A stretch of 64,000 bases of DNA from Isoperla grammatica (lineage: Eukaryota; Arthropoda; Insecta; Plecoptera; Perlodidae). The position numbers were made by a program, and so were the translations under genes. The notes beneath the pieces were generated by a model that made no database searches, was not told where the DNA came from, and saw nothing but the letters and a program-made list of their open reading frames with translations. Shown here piece by piece: positions 1 to 11,726 of this stretch. Positions within the stretch are counted from its first letter, which is position 1. Each line of letters starts with the position of its first letter. The stretch spans positions 17,501 through 81,500 of the forward strand of contig CAMDTW010000562.1 in the NCBI GenBank assembly GCA_945910005.1, written 5' to 3'.

Positions 1-461
1 ATTATGTGTAATGTGCAGGGTAGAATAGTTCTACATTGATAATTATCAATAAAATAATGAAAAATCAAATCTATTATAGCTTATCAGTGTATTTAGAAAA
101 AACATTTGCTGTTTAAGTATCACGAGTAACATTATTCATAAACAATCGAAAAAGCAACATTTAATGGTTTAAACGGAGACTTGTGCCGCTCTTGCACGCT
201 TGTGAATGTCGTCTCGTCGCGAGTGGTCTATATGGGTGTGGGGTCATCAGCCAGCCACCTGAAGAGGCCAGCTTTATCAAATCCATTCATTTTATGGCAA
301 CAAGGCGATGCCAGAGCAGTGGTCTTGCCAATTGAAGACAGGAAACGGAATTAAGTGATCGTTTTTATGTGGCTGGTATAAATAAGGTGCCGTGTCTCGT
401 ATCATATACCCGGATCTAGGGGTGTTCCTCCAAGGGACGGCAAGGGGAGTGGTGCGGTGTA
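1..461. other. Unannotated AT-rich flank
   Basis: No supported gene. The few short open frames on either strand have biased composition and no recognisable motif. The stretch ends in a purine-rich run that leads into the poly-G tandem repeat. Confidence 0.6.
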
Positions 462-864
462 GGGGGGGGGGGGGGTAGCCGGTAGATACCAATTAGGGGT
501 TAACACGCAAGAGACTGCTTTTATAGTCAGAACCTTTTTTATGACACTATGTGGCAGCAAATGCATACGTAGTTGGAGTATGTGTGTGAACATGTTGGGG
601 GGGGGGGGGTAGATACCAATCAGGGGTTAACACGCAAGATATGCTTTATAGTCAGAACCTTTTTTATGACACTATGTGCAGCAAATGCATACGTAGTTGG
701 AGTAGGTATGTGAACATGTTGGGGGGGGGGGGGGGGGGTAGATACCAATCAGGGGGTTAACACGCAAGATATGCTTTATAGTCAGAACCTTTTTTATGAC
801 ACTATGAGCAGCAAATGCATACGTAGTTGGAGTAGGTATGTGAACATGTTGGGGGGGGGGGGGG
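462..864 (+). repeat. Three-copy tandem repeat of about 125 bp punctuated by poly-G tracts
   Basis: Three units share the order: G-run, TAGATACCAAT, GGGGTTAACACGCAAGA, TTATAGTCAGAACC, ATGACACTATG, GCAAATGCATACGTAG, GTGAACATGTT, then the next G-run. Uninterrupted G-runs lie at about 462-475, 597-609, 721-738 and 851-864. Units two and three are nearly identical; unit one has an extra TAGCCGG after its G-run and a few other differences, so it is older or diverged. The G-runs vary in length (13-18), as expected of slippage-prone homopolymers, and the G-rich strand could form intermolecular or slipped quadruplexes. No coding capacity is evident. Confidence 0.88.
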
Positions 865-1804
865 AAGAAGCGATAGAGGTGGTAGGCTCAGCAAAGAAAT
901 ACAGTGGAAATTGTACGAAGATGTGGATGACTACATTTGCGTAGAGAAAAATTATTACACAACTTGCGTTATTGCTGAATTGCTAAATTAGCAAAAAATT
1001 GTAATTGTTGTAGATTATAATAATAGGCTATACTCTTTGAAGTTGGCTTGACCAACTGAAATTTTTCCCTGAGAGTCAGTAGGGTTTTCCGAAAAGCCCC
1101 TCTTGGGTGTGTTACAGGGACAGAGATTCATGTATGCATGTAGCACCCAAAGATACGGTCGTGGATGGCGGAAATTTGTCCACTCACAATTAAATAGTTT
1201 ATTTGCGCGGTGTATTTAAATCTTGATTTCTTAATGCAGTGACGTTGTTTGAAAAAAATAGATTCACACTTATCCCATAAAATATCAATTGTTTGCCCAT
1301 TGACGTTTTGCTTTGTACAATACTCAGTCAGTTTCTCCGTTCTTAAAAAAGATCCACTTGAACTTGAAATCAATTTGCTCCCTAAAGAACAATTACAGTT
1401 TGTGCATGAGGATGGTTTAAGATACACAGTGGGTAAATGGACTTGTGATAAAATGCTTCAGAAGCCGCTCAAAGAAGGGGAATTGTTGCGCCTTTCTAGT
1501 GTATTCTCAATCCGGGACTGAGTTTAGAAAATATATGGAGATTTGTTGTAAAGAAACGTTTTTGGAAAAAGTTAGTGAGTAAGTAGCTTAACGTGATATC
1601 AAAAATATAAAAATGGTCACACGGCATTTTTATTACTATTTACGAAGTGTAAACATATAAACATGTTTGTGCAAATGTGTCACACCTATTATTTATGTAC
1701 CCATAAGTACAAACTATGCAAGAATGTATTAAATATGCCTAGTAAATAAATATATATATATATATACATAAGTATGCGCATTGTATTAAATTAATAACAC
1801 TTTT
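865..1804. other. AT-rich intergenic DNA with one possible decayed coding fragment
   Basis: Nothing here is identified beyond the weak open frame at 1,249-1,521 and a short (TA)n run near 1,750-1,765. Confidence 0.5.
1249..1521 (+). pseudogene. Short open frame, possible transposase-like remnant
   Basis: A 90-codon open frame that has no ATG at its upstream limit: the first codon after the in-frame TGA is close to a TTG. The second half is lysine- and leucine-rich and contains LPKEQLQFVHEDGLRYTVGK. This loosely recalls the segment of P-element/THAP9-type or hAT-type transposases in which an acidic residue pair is followed by a Y-x-x-G-(Y/W) motif. I see no catalytic residues, no zinc finger and no neighbouring exon. 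It could equally be chance coding in AT-rich DNA. The resemblance is inference from pattern memory only. Confidence 0.18.
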
Positions 1805-1827
1805 AATAATAATAATAAAAATAATAA

Positions 1828-1861
<34 letters not shown>

Positions 1862-1870
1862 TTTATTATA
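1805..1870. repeat. Converging AAT / ATT microsatellite
   Basis: A run of AAT triplets turns through a poly-T stretch into a run of ATT triplets, so the two halves are complementary and could fold back. Read on the minus strand it forms the tail of the adjacent retroelement fragment. Confidence 0.85.
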
Positions 1871-1921
1871 ACAGTTATCATTTGAACAAAAGCACACATC
1901 ATTTTTACATCTTTACAAAAT

Positions 1922-1952
1922 CCACAAAGCCCTTGAAAGGGCTTATCTGTGG
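1922..1952 (-). other. Stem-loop in retroelement 3' UTR
   Basis: CCACA, AAGCCCTT, GA, AAGGGCTT, ATC, TGTGG: an 8-bp perfect stem with a 2-nt loop, extended by a second 5-bp stem across a 3-nt bulge. Its location between the ORF end and the AAT tail of the minus-strand retroelement is consistent with a 3' recognition hairpin for target-primed reverse transcription. The structure is seen; the role is inferred. Confidence 0.6.
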
Positions 1953-2395
1953 CATAAACAAGAAAAATACACTCAAATGCTTAAACCGTAATGGCAGATA
2001 ACTAAAAAGTCAAAATAATATACAAAACAACAACTGAACGACAAAAACTGAAAAACAAACATATATAAAGAGTAAAAAGAAAGAAATGGGTACAATATAA
2101 ATAAAAACACAAAATAAATTAGTAAGAAAACGCAATGTAAATACCCAATTACTCTAACGTTAAATTTAACAAAATCCACTCTTTTAATTAAAACTTAACT
2201 AAACTAGGGCTATTTAAATCCCTTAAATTTGATGGCAACTTGTTGAATTCATAAGGAATTATAAATCTTAAAGTTCTCATTTCATACTTGTTTATATAGG
2301 AGGGCACTAAATATCTATTTCTATGACGGAGATTCACACTACTGACATCATTTATAACTTTATATTTATTATAGAAATAATAAGCAAGCATATAA

Positions 2396-2579
<184 letters not shown>

Positions 2580-4023
2580 TTAGCCATAAGGTATAAACTT
2601 ATAAACACAAGCACTATTACAAATACAAGTTTGAAAAGATTCTAGATAGTAAAGGGTAAAGACTACAAATTACATTACGACCGGGCAGTTATAACGGCCA
2701 AACCATACATCACAATAGACCGGATATCATACTTATTGACAAGAAGAAACAAGAAATCATTTTAATTGATAAATAATATGAACAATGATTTATTTAATTA
2801 GTTTTAAATATAGAGTTTAATAAGATAAGCACGTAGAAATATTTGACATTTATAAAACATGTTTACGCCGGTTTTGACATAGTTTGTATTGCCCTAAATA
2901 ATTGAAGTTAGACGAACAACTGACAGTATATTAAATACAGTTTTGCATATAGTTCTATTTTGAGAACATTACTTTTAATCAGTAATATATTCACTCTCGC
3001 CTCTCACGTTTCTCAACAGGACAGGACAATCCTTTATGGAAATTTCTCACAATGAAGGTTACGTCTACCGTGCAAGAAACAACCATGGACACTTCTTTAT
3101 TAATTTAAGTTGATAAAAATACACTTGAAAAGAAATTGCCTATAGATATACGGAAGGTTTGACCTGTTTGGATTGCTATTGCTCCCACAGCAGAGTCCAA
3201 GTCCGGGGGTACTTTTGACATTATCGTAGTGCATATGCTATATGTTGTGTGCATTCGTTCACAAAGACGAACAAACTCGGCTCTTTCTTGAAAATTAAGG
3301 TTGCCTAGTCAGAATGATTTATAGCACGTTAATGTGGACCTTATTATGTTTGAAATTTATAGCTTTGCTGATTTCAGTAAATCAAGCTACGTGGTAAGGT
3401 TTTCAAGGCGGCTGCCTCATTTGTTGTCACACAGGACCAAAAACATTGATACTTTCTTGTATGTAAAATACTGCTTGCACACGGCATAAATTACTTTCAA
3501 GTATAAATTAAAATGTTAAAATATTCGAATTAGAATAGCCGATTATTAACCCAAAGAGGCGAAATGGGCTCCGCATAACACAGACTTCTTTGATACGGGA
3601 TACATTCAACAAAAATAGATTAAACAGACATCAGGATAAAATATTGTTATTACGATAGTGGAAATTTGTGATTTATTTTTAATGTTATTAATTGTACACA
3701 TAATTTATTAAAGATCTACTTTTAATTTTAAATATACCAATAAATAATATATGCATAGTAAAATTTCAAACCGATATGTGCAACAAATATTATACACTTC
3801 GTTCTTACAGAACTTTAATAAAATAAAATAAAACTTAATAATTATAAAAGAAACAAGAAAACGTAAACAAATTGTCAGCTGGGCTGGCAACATTTTGTTA
3901 CATTTAGTTATTCAGACCACTGCACAGTACCTTAGTTAGGTTAAAGTAGAAATACATATATCCATTTTTACTTATTTTATTGTCTACTGAGTCAGTTACA
4001 AGAACTGACTTTCAGTGGGGTAC
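2580..4023. other. AT-rich intergenic DNA, nothing identified
   Basis: No gene, repeat family or RNA motif could be supported on either strand. Open frames are short and AT-driven. Confidence 0.55.
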
Positions 4024-7000
4024 ATTCATCATACCATTTATTACGATCTCCGTTTCAATGACGGACCGAAGTCACCGATTACGTTTGTGCACCAGCTACA
4101 TCATCTCCAGTCAGTATCCATATCATATATAGATTCATTATACCATTCATTACGATCTCCGTTTCAATGACGGACCGAAGTCACCGATTACGTTTGTGCA
4201 CCAGCTATACCATCTCCAGTCAGTATCAACATCATATATAGCTTCATTATACCATTAATTACGATCTCCGTTTCAATGACGGACCGAAGTCACCGATTAC
4301 GTTTGTGCACCAGCTACATCATCTCCAGTCAGTATCAACATCATATATAGATTCATTATACCATTCATAACGATCTCCGTTTCAATGACGGACCGAGGTC
4401 ACCGATTACGTTTGTGCACCAGCTACATCATCTCCAGTCAGTATCAACATCATATATAGATTCATTATACCATTCATTACGATCTCCGTTTCAATGACGG
4501 ACCGAAGTCACCGATTACGTTTGTGCACCAGCTATACCATCTCCAGTCAGTATCAACATCATATATAGCTTCATTATACCATTAATTACGATCTCCGTTT
4601 CAATGACGGACCGAAGTCACCGATTACGTTTGTGCACCAGCTACATCATCTCCAGTCAGTATCAACATCATATATAGATTCATTATACCATTCATTACGA
4701 TCTCCGTTTCAATGACGGACCGAAGTCACCGATTACGTTTGTGCACCAGCTATACCATCTCCAGTCAGTATCAACATCATATATAGCTTCATTATACCAT
4801 TCATTACGATCTCCGTTTCAATGACGGACCGAAGTCACCGATTACGTTTGTGCACCAGCTACATCATCTCCAGTCAGTATCCATATCATATATAGCTTCA
4901 TTATACCATTAACGCGATCTCCGTTTCAATGACGGACCGAAGTCACCGATTACGTTTGTGCACCAGCTACATCATCTCCAGTCAGTATCAACATCATATA
5001 TAGATTCATTATACCATTCATTACGATCTCCGTTTCAATGACGGACCGAAGTCACCGATTACGTTTGTGCACCAGCTACATCATCTCCAGTCAGTATCCA
5101 TATCATATATAGCTTCATTATACCATTCATTACGATCTCCGTTTCAATGACGGACCGAAGTCACCGATTACGTTTGTGCACCAGCTACATCATCTCCAGT
5201 CAGTATCCATATCATATATAGCTTCATTATACCATTAATTACGATCTCCGTTTCAATGACGGACCGAAGTCACCGATTACGTTTGTGCACCAGCTACATC
5301 ATCTCCAGTCAGTATCCATATCATATATAGCTTCATTATACCATTCATTACGATCTCCGTTTCAATGACGGACCGAAGTCACCGATTACGTTTGTGCACC
5401 AGCTACATCATCTCCAGTCAGTATCCATATCATATATAGCTTCATTATACCATTCATTACGATCTCCGTTTCAATGACGGACCGAAGTCACCGATTACGT
5501 TTGTGCACCAGCTACATCATCTCCAGTCAGTATCAACATCATATATAGATTCATTATACCATTCATTACGATCTCCGTTCCAATGACGGACTGAAGTCAC
5601 CGATTACGTTTGTACACCAGCTACATCATCTCCAGTCAGTATCAACATCATATATAGATTCATTATACCATTCATTACGATCTCCGTTTCAATGACGGAC
5701 TGAAGTCACCGATTACGTTTGTGCACCAGCTACATCATCTCCAGTCAGTATCAACATCATATATAGATTCATTATACCATTCATTACGATCTCCGTTTCA
5801 ATGACGGACCGAAGTCACCGATTACGTGTGTACACCAGCTACATCATCTCCAGTCAGTATCAACATCATATATAGATTCATTATACCATTCATTACGATC
5901 TCCGTTTCAATGACGGACCGAGGTCACCGATTACGTTTGTACACCAGCTACATCATCTCCAGTCAGTATCAACATCATATATAGATTCATTATACCATTC
6001 ATTACGATCTCCGTTTCAATGACGGACCGAAGTCACCGATTACGTTTGTGCACCAGCTATATCATCTCCAGTCAGTATCAACATCATATATAGCTTCATT
6101 ATACCATTCATTACGATCTCCGTTTCAATGACGGACCGAAGTCACCGATTACGTTTGTGCACCAGCTACATCATCTCCAGTCAGTATCAACATCATATAT
6201 AGATTCATTATACCATTCATTACGATCTCCGTTTCAATGACGGACCGAAGTCACCGATTACGTTTGTGCACCAGCTACATCATCTCCAGTCAGTATCCAT
6301 ATCATATATAGCTTCATTATACCATTCATTACGATCTCCGTTTCAATGACGGACCGAAGTCACCGATTATACGTTTGTACACCAGCTATACCATCTCCAG
6401 TCAGTATCAACATCATATATAGATTCATTATACCATTCATTACGATCTCCGTTTCAATGACGGACCGAAGTCACCGATTACGTTTGTGCACCAGCTACAT
6501 CATCTCCAGTCAGTATCAACATCATATATAGCTTCATTATACCATTCATTACGATCTCCGTTTCAATGACGGACCGAAGTCACCGATTATACGTTTGTAC
6601 ACCAGCTATACCATCTCCAGTCAGTATCAACATCATATATAGCTTCATTATACCATTAATTACGATCTCCGTTTCAATGACGGACCGAAGTCACCGATTA
6701 CGTTTGTGCACCAGCTACATCATCTCCAGTCAGTATCCATATCATATATAGCTTCATTATACCATTCATTACGATCTCCGTTTCAATGACGGACCGAAGT
6801 CACCGATTATACGTTTGTACACCAGCTATACCATCTCCAGTCAGTATCAACATCATATATAGATTCATTATACCATTCATTACGATCTCCGTTTCAATGA
6901 CGGACCGAAGTCACCGATTACGTTTGTACACCAGCTATATCATCTCCAGTCAGTATCAACATCATATATAGATTCATTATACCATTCATTACGATCTCCG

Positions 7001-10000
7001 TTTCAATGACGGACCGAAGTCACCGATTACGTTTGTGCACCAGCTATACCATCTCCAGTCAGTATCAACACCATATATAGATTCATTATACCATTCATTA
7101 CGATCTCCGTTTCAATGACGGACCGAGGTCACCGATTACGTTTGTGCACCAGCTACATCATCTCCAGTCAGTATCAACATCATATATAGATTCATTATAC
7201 CATTCATTACGATCTCCGTTTCAATGACGGACCGAAGTCACCGATTACGTTTGTGCACCAGCTATATCATCTCCAGTTAGTATCAACATCATATATAGAT
7301 TCATTATACCATTCATTACGATCTCCGTTTCAATGACGGACCGAAGTCACCGATTACGTTTGTACACCAGCTATACCATCTCCAGTCAGTATCAACATCA
7401 TATATAGATTCATTATACCATTCATTACGATCTCCGTTTCAATGACGGACCGAAGTCACCGATTACGTTTGTGCACCAGCTATACCATCTCCAGTCAGTA
7501 TCCATATCATATATAGATTCATTATACCATTCATTACGATCTCCGTTTCAATGACGGACCGAAGTCACCGATTACGTTTGTGCACCAGCTACATCATCTC
7601 CAGTCAGTATCAACATCATATATAGATTCATTATACCATTCATTACGATCTCCGTTTCAATGACGGACCGAAGTCACCGATTACGTTTGTACACCAGCTA
7701 TACCATTTTTAGTCAGTCACAACATCATATATAGATTCATTATACCATTCATTACGATCTCCGTTTCAATGACGGACCGAAGTCACCGATTACGTTTGTG
7801 CACCAGCTATACCATCTCCAGTCAGTATCAACATCATATATAGATTCATTATACCATTCATTACGATCTCCGTTTCAATGACGGACCGAAGTCACCGATT
7901 ACGTTTGTGCACCAGCTACATCATCTCCAGTCAGTATCAACATCATATATAGATTCATTATACCATTCATTACGATCTCCGTTTCAATGACGGACCGAAG
8001 TCACCGATTACGTTTGTGCACCAGCTACATCATCTCCAGTCAGTATCAACATCATATATAGATTCATTATACCATTCATTACGATCTCCGTTTCAATGAC
8101 GGACCGAAGTCACCGATTACGTTTGTGCACCAGCTACATCATCTCCAGTCAGTATCCATATCATATATAGCTTCATTATACCATTCATTACGATCTCCGT
8201 TTCAATGACGGACCGAAGTCACCGATTAAACGTTTGTACACCAGCTATACCATCTCCAGTCAGTATCAACATCATATATAGATTCATTATACCATTCATT
8301 ACGATCTCCGTTTCAATGACGGACCGAGGTCACCGATTACGTTTGTACACCAGCTACATCATCTCCAGTCAGTATCAACATCATATATAGATTCATTATA
8401 CCATTCATTACGATCTCCGTTTCAATGACGGACCGAAGTCACCGATTACGTTTGTGCACCAGCTACATCATCTCCAGTCAGTATCAACATCATATATAGA
8501 TTCATTATACCATTCATTACGATCTCCGTTTCAATGACGGACCGAAGTCACCGATTACGTTTGTGCACCAGCTACATCATCTCCAGTCAGTATCAACATC
8601 ATATATAGATTCATTATACCATTCATTACGATCTCCGTTTCAATGACGGACCGAAGTCACCGATTATACGTTTGTACACCAGCTATACCATCTCCAGTCA
8701 GTATCAACATCATATATAGCTTCATTATACCATTAATTACGATCTCCGTTTCAATGACGGACCGAAGTCACCGATTACGTTTGTGCACCAGCTACATCAT
8801 CTCCAGTCAGTATCCATATCATATATAGCTTCATTATACCATTTATTACGATCTCCGTTTCAATGACGGACCGAAGTCACCGATTATACGTTTGTACACC
8901 AGCTATACCATCTCCAGTCAGTATCAACATCATATATAGCTTCATTATACCATTAATTACGATCTCCGTTTCAATGACGGACCGAAGTCACCGATTACGT
9001 TTGTGCACCAGCAACATCATCTCCAGTCAGTATCCATATCATATATAGCTTCATTATACCATTCATTACGATCTCCGTTTCAATGACGGACCGAAGTCAC
9101 CGATTATACGTTTGTACACCAGCTATACCATCTCCAGTCAGTATCAACATCATATATAGATTCATTATACCATTCATTACGATCTCCGTTTCAATGACGG
9201 ACCGAAGTCACCGATTACGTTTGTACACCAGCTATATCATCTCCAGTCAGTATCAACATCATATATAGATTCATTATACCATTCATTACGATCTCCGTTT
9301 CAATGACGGACCGAAGTCACCGATTACGTTTGTGCACCAGCTATACCATCTCCAGTCAGTATCAACACCATATATAGATTCATTATACCATTCATTACGA
9401 TCTCCGTTTCAATGACGGACCGAGGTCACCGATTACGTTTGTGCACCAGCTACATCATCTCCAGTCAGTATCAACATCATATATAGATTCATTATACCAT
9501 TCATTACGATCTCCGTTTCAATGACGGACCGAAGTCACCGATTACGTTTGTGCACCAGCTACATCATCTCCAGTCAGTAACAATATCATATATAGATTCA
9601 TTATACCATTCATTACGATCTCCGTTTCAATGACGGACCGAAGTCACCGATTACGTTTGTGCACCAGCTACATCATCTCCAGTCAGTATCCATATCATAT
9701 ATAGATTCATTATACCATTCATTACGATCTCCGTTTCAATGACGGACCGAAGTCACCGATTACGTTTGTGCACCAGCTACATCATCTCCAGTCAGTATCC
9801 ATATCATATATAGATTCATTATACCATTAATTACGATCTCCGTTTCAATGACGGACCGAAGTCACCGATTACGTTTGTGCACCAGCTACATCATCTCCAG
9901 TCAGTATCAACATCATATATAGATTCACTATACTATTCATTACGATCTCCGTTTCAATGACGGACCGAAGTCACCGATTACGTTTGTGCACCAGCTACAT

Positions 10001-10363
10001 CATCTCCAGTCAGTATCAACATCATATATAGATTCACTATACTATTCATTACGATCTCCGTTTCAATGACGGACCGAAGTCACCGATTACGTTTGTGCAC
10101 CAGCTACATCATCTCCAGTCAGTATCAACATCATATATAGATTCATTATACCATTCATTACGATCTCCGTTTCAATGACGGACCGAGGTCACCGATTACG
10201 TTTGTACACCAGCTACACCATCTCCAGTCAGTATCAACACCATATATAGATTCATTATACCATTCATTACGATCTCCGTTTCAATGACGGACCGAGGTCA
10301 CCGATTACGTTTGTACACCAGCTACATCATCTCCAGTCAGTACCAACACCATATATAGATTCA
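4024..10363. repeat. 109-bp satellite array, about 58 copies
   Basis: Head-to-tail units of 109 bp; for example, the phase CAATGACGGA recurs at 5,581 and 5,690. Landmarks in each unit are ATTCATTATACCATTCATTA, CGATCTCCGTTTCAATGACG, GACCGAAGTCACCGATTACG, TTTGTGCACCAGCTACATCA and CATATATAG. Variants include GTGCACC/GTACACC, CTACATC/CTATACC, ATCAACATC/ATCCATATC, TAGATTC/TAGCTTC, and a 111-bp form with an extra AT or AA in GATTATACG (6,369, 6,589, 6,809, 8,666, 8,886, 9,106; AA at 8,228). The first unit is degenerate at its left edge, as is usual at array margins. A series of identical 61-codon frames at 220-bp spacing arises from alternating 109- and 111-bp units and is not evidence of genes. 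Each unit carries about six CpGs, which are largely intact. Confidence 0.97.
6346..9490. repeat. Higher-order structure in the 109-bp array (220-bp dimer; 2,297-bp duplication)
   Basis: 111-bp and 109-bp monomers alternate at 6,346-6,971 and again at 8,643-9,268, giving a 220-bp dimer in three successive copies each time. The second block matches the first at an offset of 2,297 bp: the 61-codon frame at 6,786 recurs at 9,083, and the rare CAACACCATATATAG variant near 7,068 recurs near 9,365. 2,297 bp corresponds to 21 units of which four carry the 2-bp insertion, so this is a segmental copy within the array. Confidence 0.8.
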
Positions 10364-10385
10364 AATCAATTTCCAAAGTTAAAAA

Positions 10386-10436
10386 TCCCAGGCCGGCCGG
10401 GAATCGAGTCTTCGACCTTCTGCATAGGAAGCCAAC
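10386..10436 (-). mobile_element. tRNA-like SINE remnant (B-box)
   Basis: On the minus strand the sequence runs GGTCGAAGACTCGATTCCCG then GCCGGCC, which resembles the T-arm/B-box region of a tRNA-derived SINE. It adjoins the end of the 109-bp array. No A-box is clear, so only a partial head remains. Confidence 0.42.
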
Positions 10437-10477
10437 CATACACCAATATTAAATTATCATTTAATGCATCCATGTCT

Positions 10478-10512
10478 CTATATTTATTTATTTATTTATT
10501 TATTTATTTATC
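10478..10512. repeat. (ATTT)n microsatellite
   Basis: About eight consecutive TTTA/ATTT tetranucleotides. Confidence 0.9.
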
Positions 10513-10898
10513 TAGTATTATTTTTTAAATTTACAATGGAAGACAATAAATATGTACAAAATATGTCAATGGAAAATCCTAAAACACGAATAAAAAGCAA
10601 CAAAACAAACTGCTTACTATATAATTGCGGTGATTGTCCATGCAGCTGCCATGTCGGCCGCGGCTCGTGCTCAGCGCTCAAAGAGCACCGCGACCCGCGA
10701 CGCGGAGCCACCCAGGGCTAGATGTCACTCCCTCGTAGTGGTTCAAAACCACCAACTTGTTGCGATGCAAATTACGGAGATTTTGTGCGGCTATGACAAT
10801 GATTGAGTGACTGCAGCTTTTCAGAGTTGGTTTTTAATGTGACCGAAAGATACGTTCTGCGATTATAGGTCGTGTTTTCTTTACGGGGGTGGGGGATA
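10513..10898. other. Unannotated DNA with a GC-rich patch
   Basis: 10,624-10,735 is much more GC-rich than its surroundings and is full of CG dinucleotides (GGCCGCGGC, CGCGACCCGCGACGCGG). It has no recognised ORF or RNA. It may be part of an unrecognised repeat; I cannot name it. Confidence 0.4.
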
Positions 10899-10906
10899 GA
10901 TTTAGG

Positions 10907-11479
10907 CAGGGCTTTTTTTCAGCCGGTACGAGCCGGTACGCGTACCGGCTAACACTAGAGGCGTACCGGTAAAAGGCAATGAAGTCACACTATAGCCGGT
11001 ACGCTACGATTAGCCTTGAAGCGCGTGAATAGCTTTGAAGTGTGCAGTGTGAAAGGCTTGTGACTGCAAAATATGAAACTATGACTATATGACTATGTAT
11101 GATTGAAAAAATAATTTTATTTTCCGTCTTATTACAATGAAAGCATCACTATTGACACGTTTAAAAAAAGATATTTTATGTTTTCTGCGGACGCCAGTTC
11201 ACGCCCACGCGCTGTTCGATCGTGTGGCCACAGGATCTAATCCCAGTCATGAGCTGTGCAACATAAGCTTCATATTTCATCGATATCTACGATACAAATC
11301 CGCCTTAAAAATGCGTTTTTGGCCATCAAACTTAATGCAGTACCCCAAAATTTTTTCGCCTATGGCGAATTTGCCTCCGGCGGCTGGGGCTTCGCCCCAG
11401 ACCCCAACTATACCACGCCAGTCACATGAAACATTATACCGAACGTACCGGTTAACTTTATTTTAGAAAAAAAGCACTG
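10907..11479. mobile_element. Non-autonomous hAT-type MITE with 8-bp TSD
   Basis: The element begins CAGGGCTTTTTTTC and ends GAAAAAAAGCACTG, giving 14-bp terminal inverted repeats with one mismatch (CAGGGC versus CAGTGC). It is flanked by an exact 8-bp direct repeat GATTTAGG at 10,899-10,906 and 11,480-11,487. An 8-bp duplication with CAGNG termini is the hallmark of hAT transposons. The 573-bp interior encodes no transposase; the one longer frame (11,137-11,466) has no hAT dimerisation motif. Subterminal GTACCGG/CCGGTAC motifs repeat near both ends (several between 10,922 and 11,000, again around 11,445-11,455) and are candidate transposase binding sites. Near 11,355-11,405 there are tandem small hairpins, including CTGGGGCTTCGCCCCAG. 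An autonomous partner elsewhere in the genome would be required for movement. Confidence 0.86.
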
Positions 11480-11576
11480 GATTTAGGTAACTGTCCTTCT
11501 AAAGGTTAAGACGAACAAAATGAAGACGTAAATAAGGCTATGGATGAGCTAGAAGAAATTAACACTTGAAACTCTA

Positions 11577-11725
11577 AGGTTGGAATTCATAGTCGGCCCC
11601 TACACCTAGGGGCACCCATTGTTGCTATGGATTTGTTTTGTTTATGGGAAATAACATGCAAACAATTGTTACCTTGGCAACAATGGGTGCCCCTAGGTGT
11701 AGGGGCCGACTATGAATTCCAACCT
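11577..11725. mobile_element. Short palindromic (foldback) element, possible PIF/Harbinger-type MITE
   Basis: Arms at 11,577-11,625 and 11,677-11,725 are exact reverse complements over 49 bp, separated by 51 bp. The arms run from AGGTTGGAATTCATAGTCGG to GGGCACCCATTGTTGC. TAA occurs at each outer edge (left CTAAGGTT, right AACCTAAG), consistent with a 3-bp TAA/TTA target duplication of the PIF/Harbinger superfamily; a TA duplication cannot be excluded. There is no coding capacity. Perfect arm identity implies recent insertion or gene conversion between arms. Transcription would yield a long hairpin RNA. Confidence 0.68.
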
Positions 11726-11726
11726 A

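Larger units (their letters stand above)
1805..2391 (-). mobile_element. 3' end of a CR1/L2-like non-LTR retrotransposon, decayed
   Basis: Read on the minus strand, 2,391 to 2,188 encodes about 67 residues that look like the extreme C-terminus of a non-LTR reverse transcriptase. Visible blocks are NLRHRNRYLVP, then RTLRFIIPYEFNKLPSNL, then a terminal S-x-x-LVKF. The arrangement (R-N-x-Y-x-(I/V)-P, then R-(S/T)-L-x-(F/Y)-x-x-P-x-x-(W/F)-N-x-LP) is typical of the CR1/L2/Crack/Daphne group. The frame stops at 2,188. About 380 nt of AT-rich 3' UTR follows, with a compact stem-loop (1,922-1,952), and the unit ends in an (AAT)n tail at about 1,805-1,870. That tail is the expected 3' terminus for these elements. 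The 5' side is truncated and abuts a (TAA)n tract. Clade assignment is tentative; identity as a retroelement tail is more secure. Confidence 0.62.

Noticed and set aside
6346..9268. Series of identical 61-codon open frames
   Set aside because: They come from 111/109-bp alternation in the 109-bp satellite and have no independent coding evidence.
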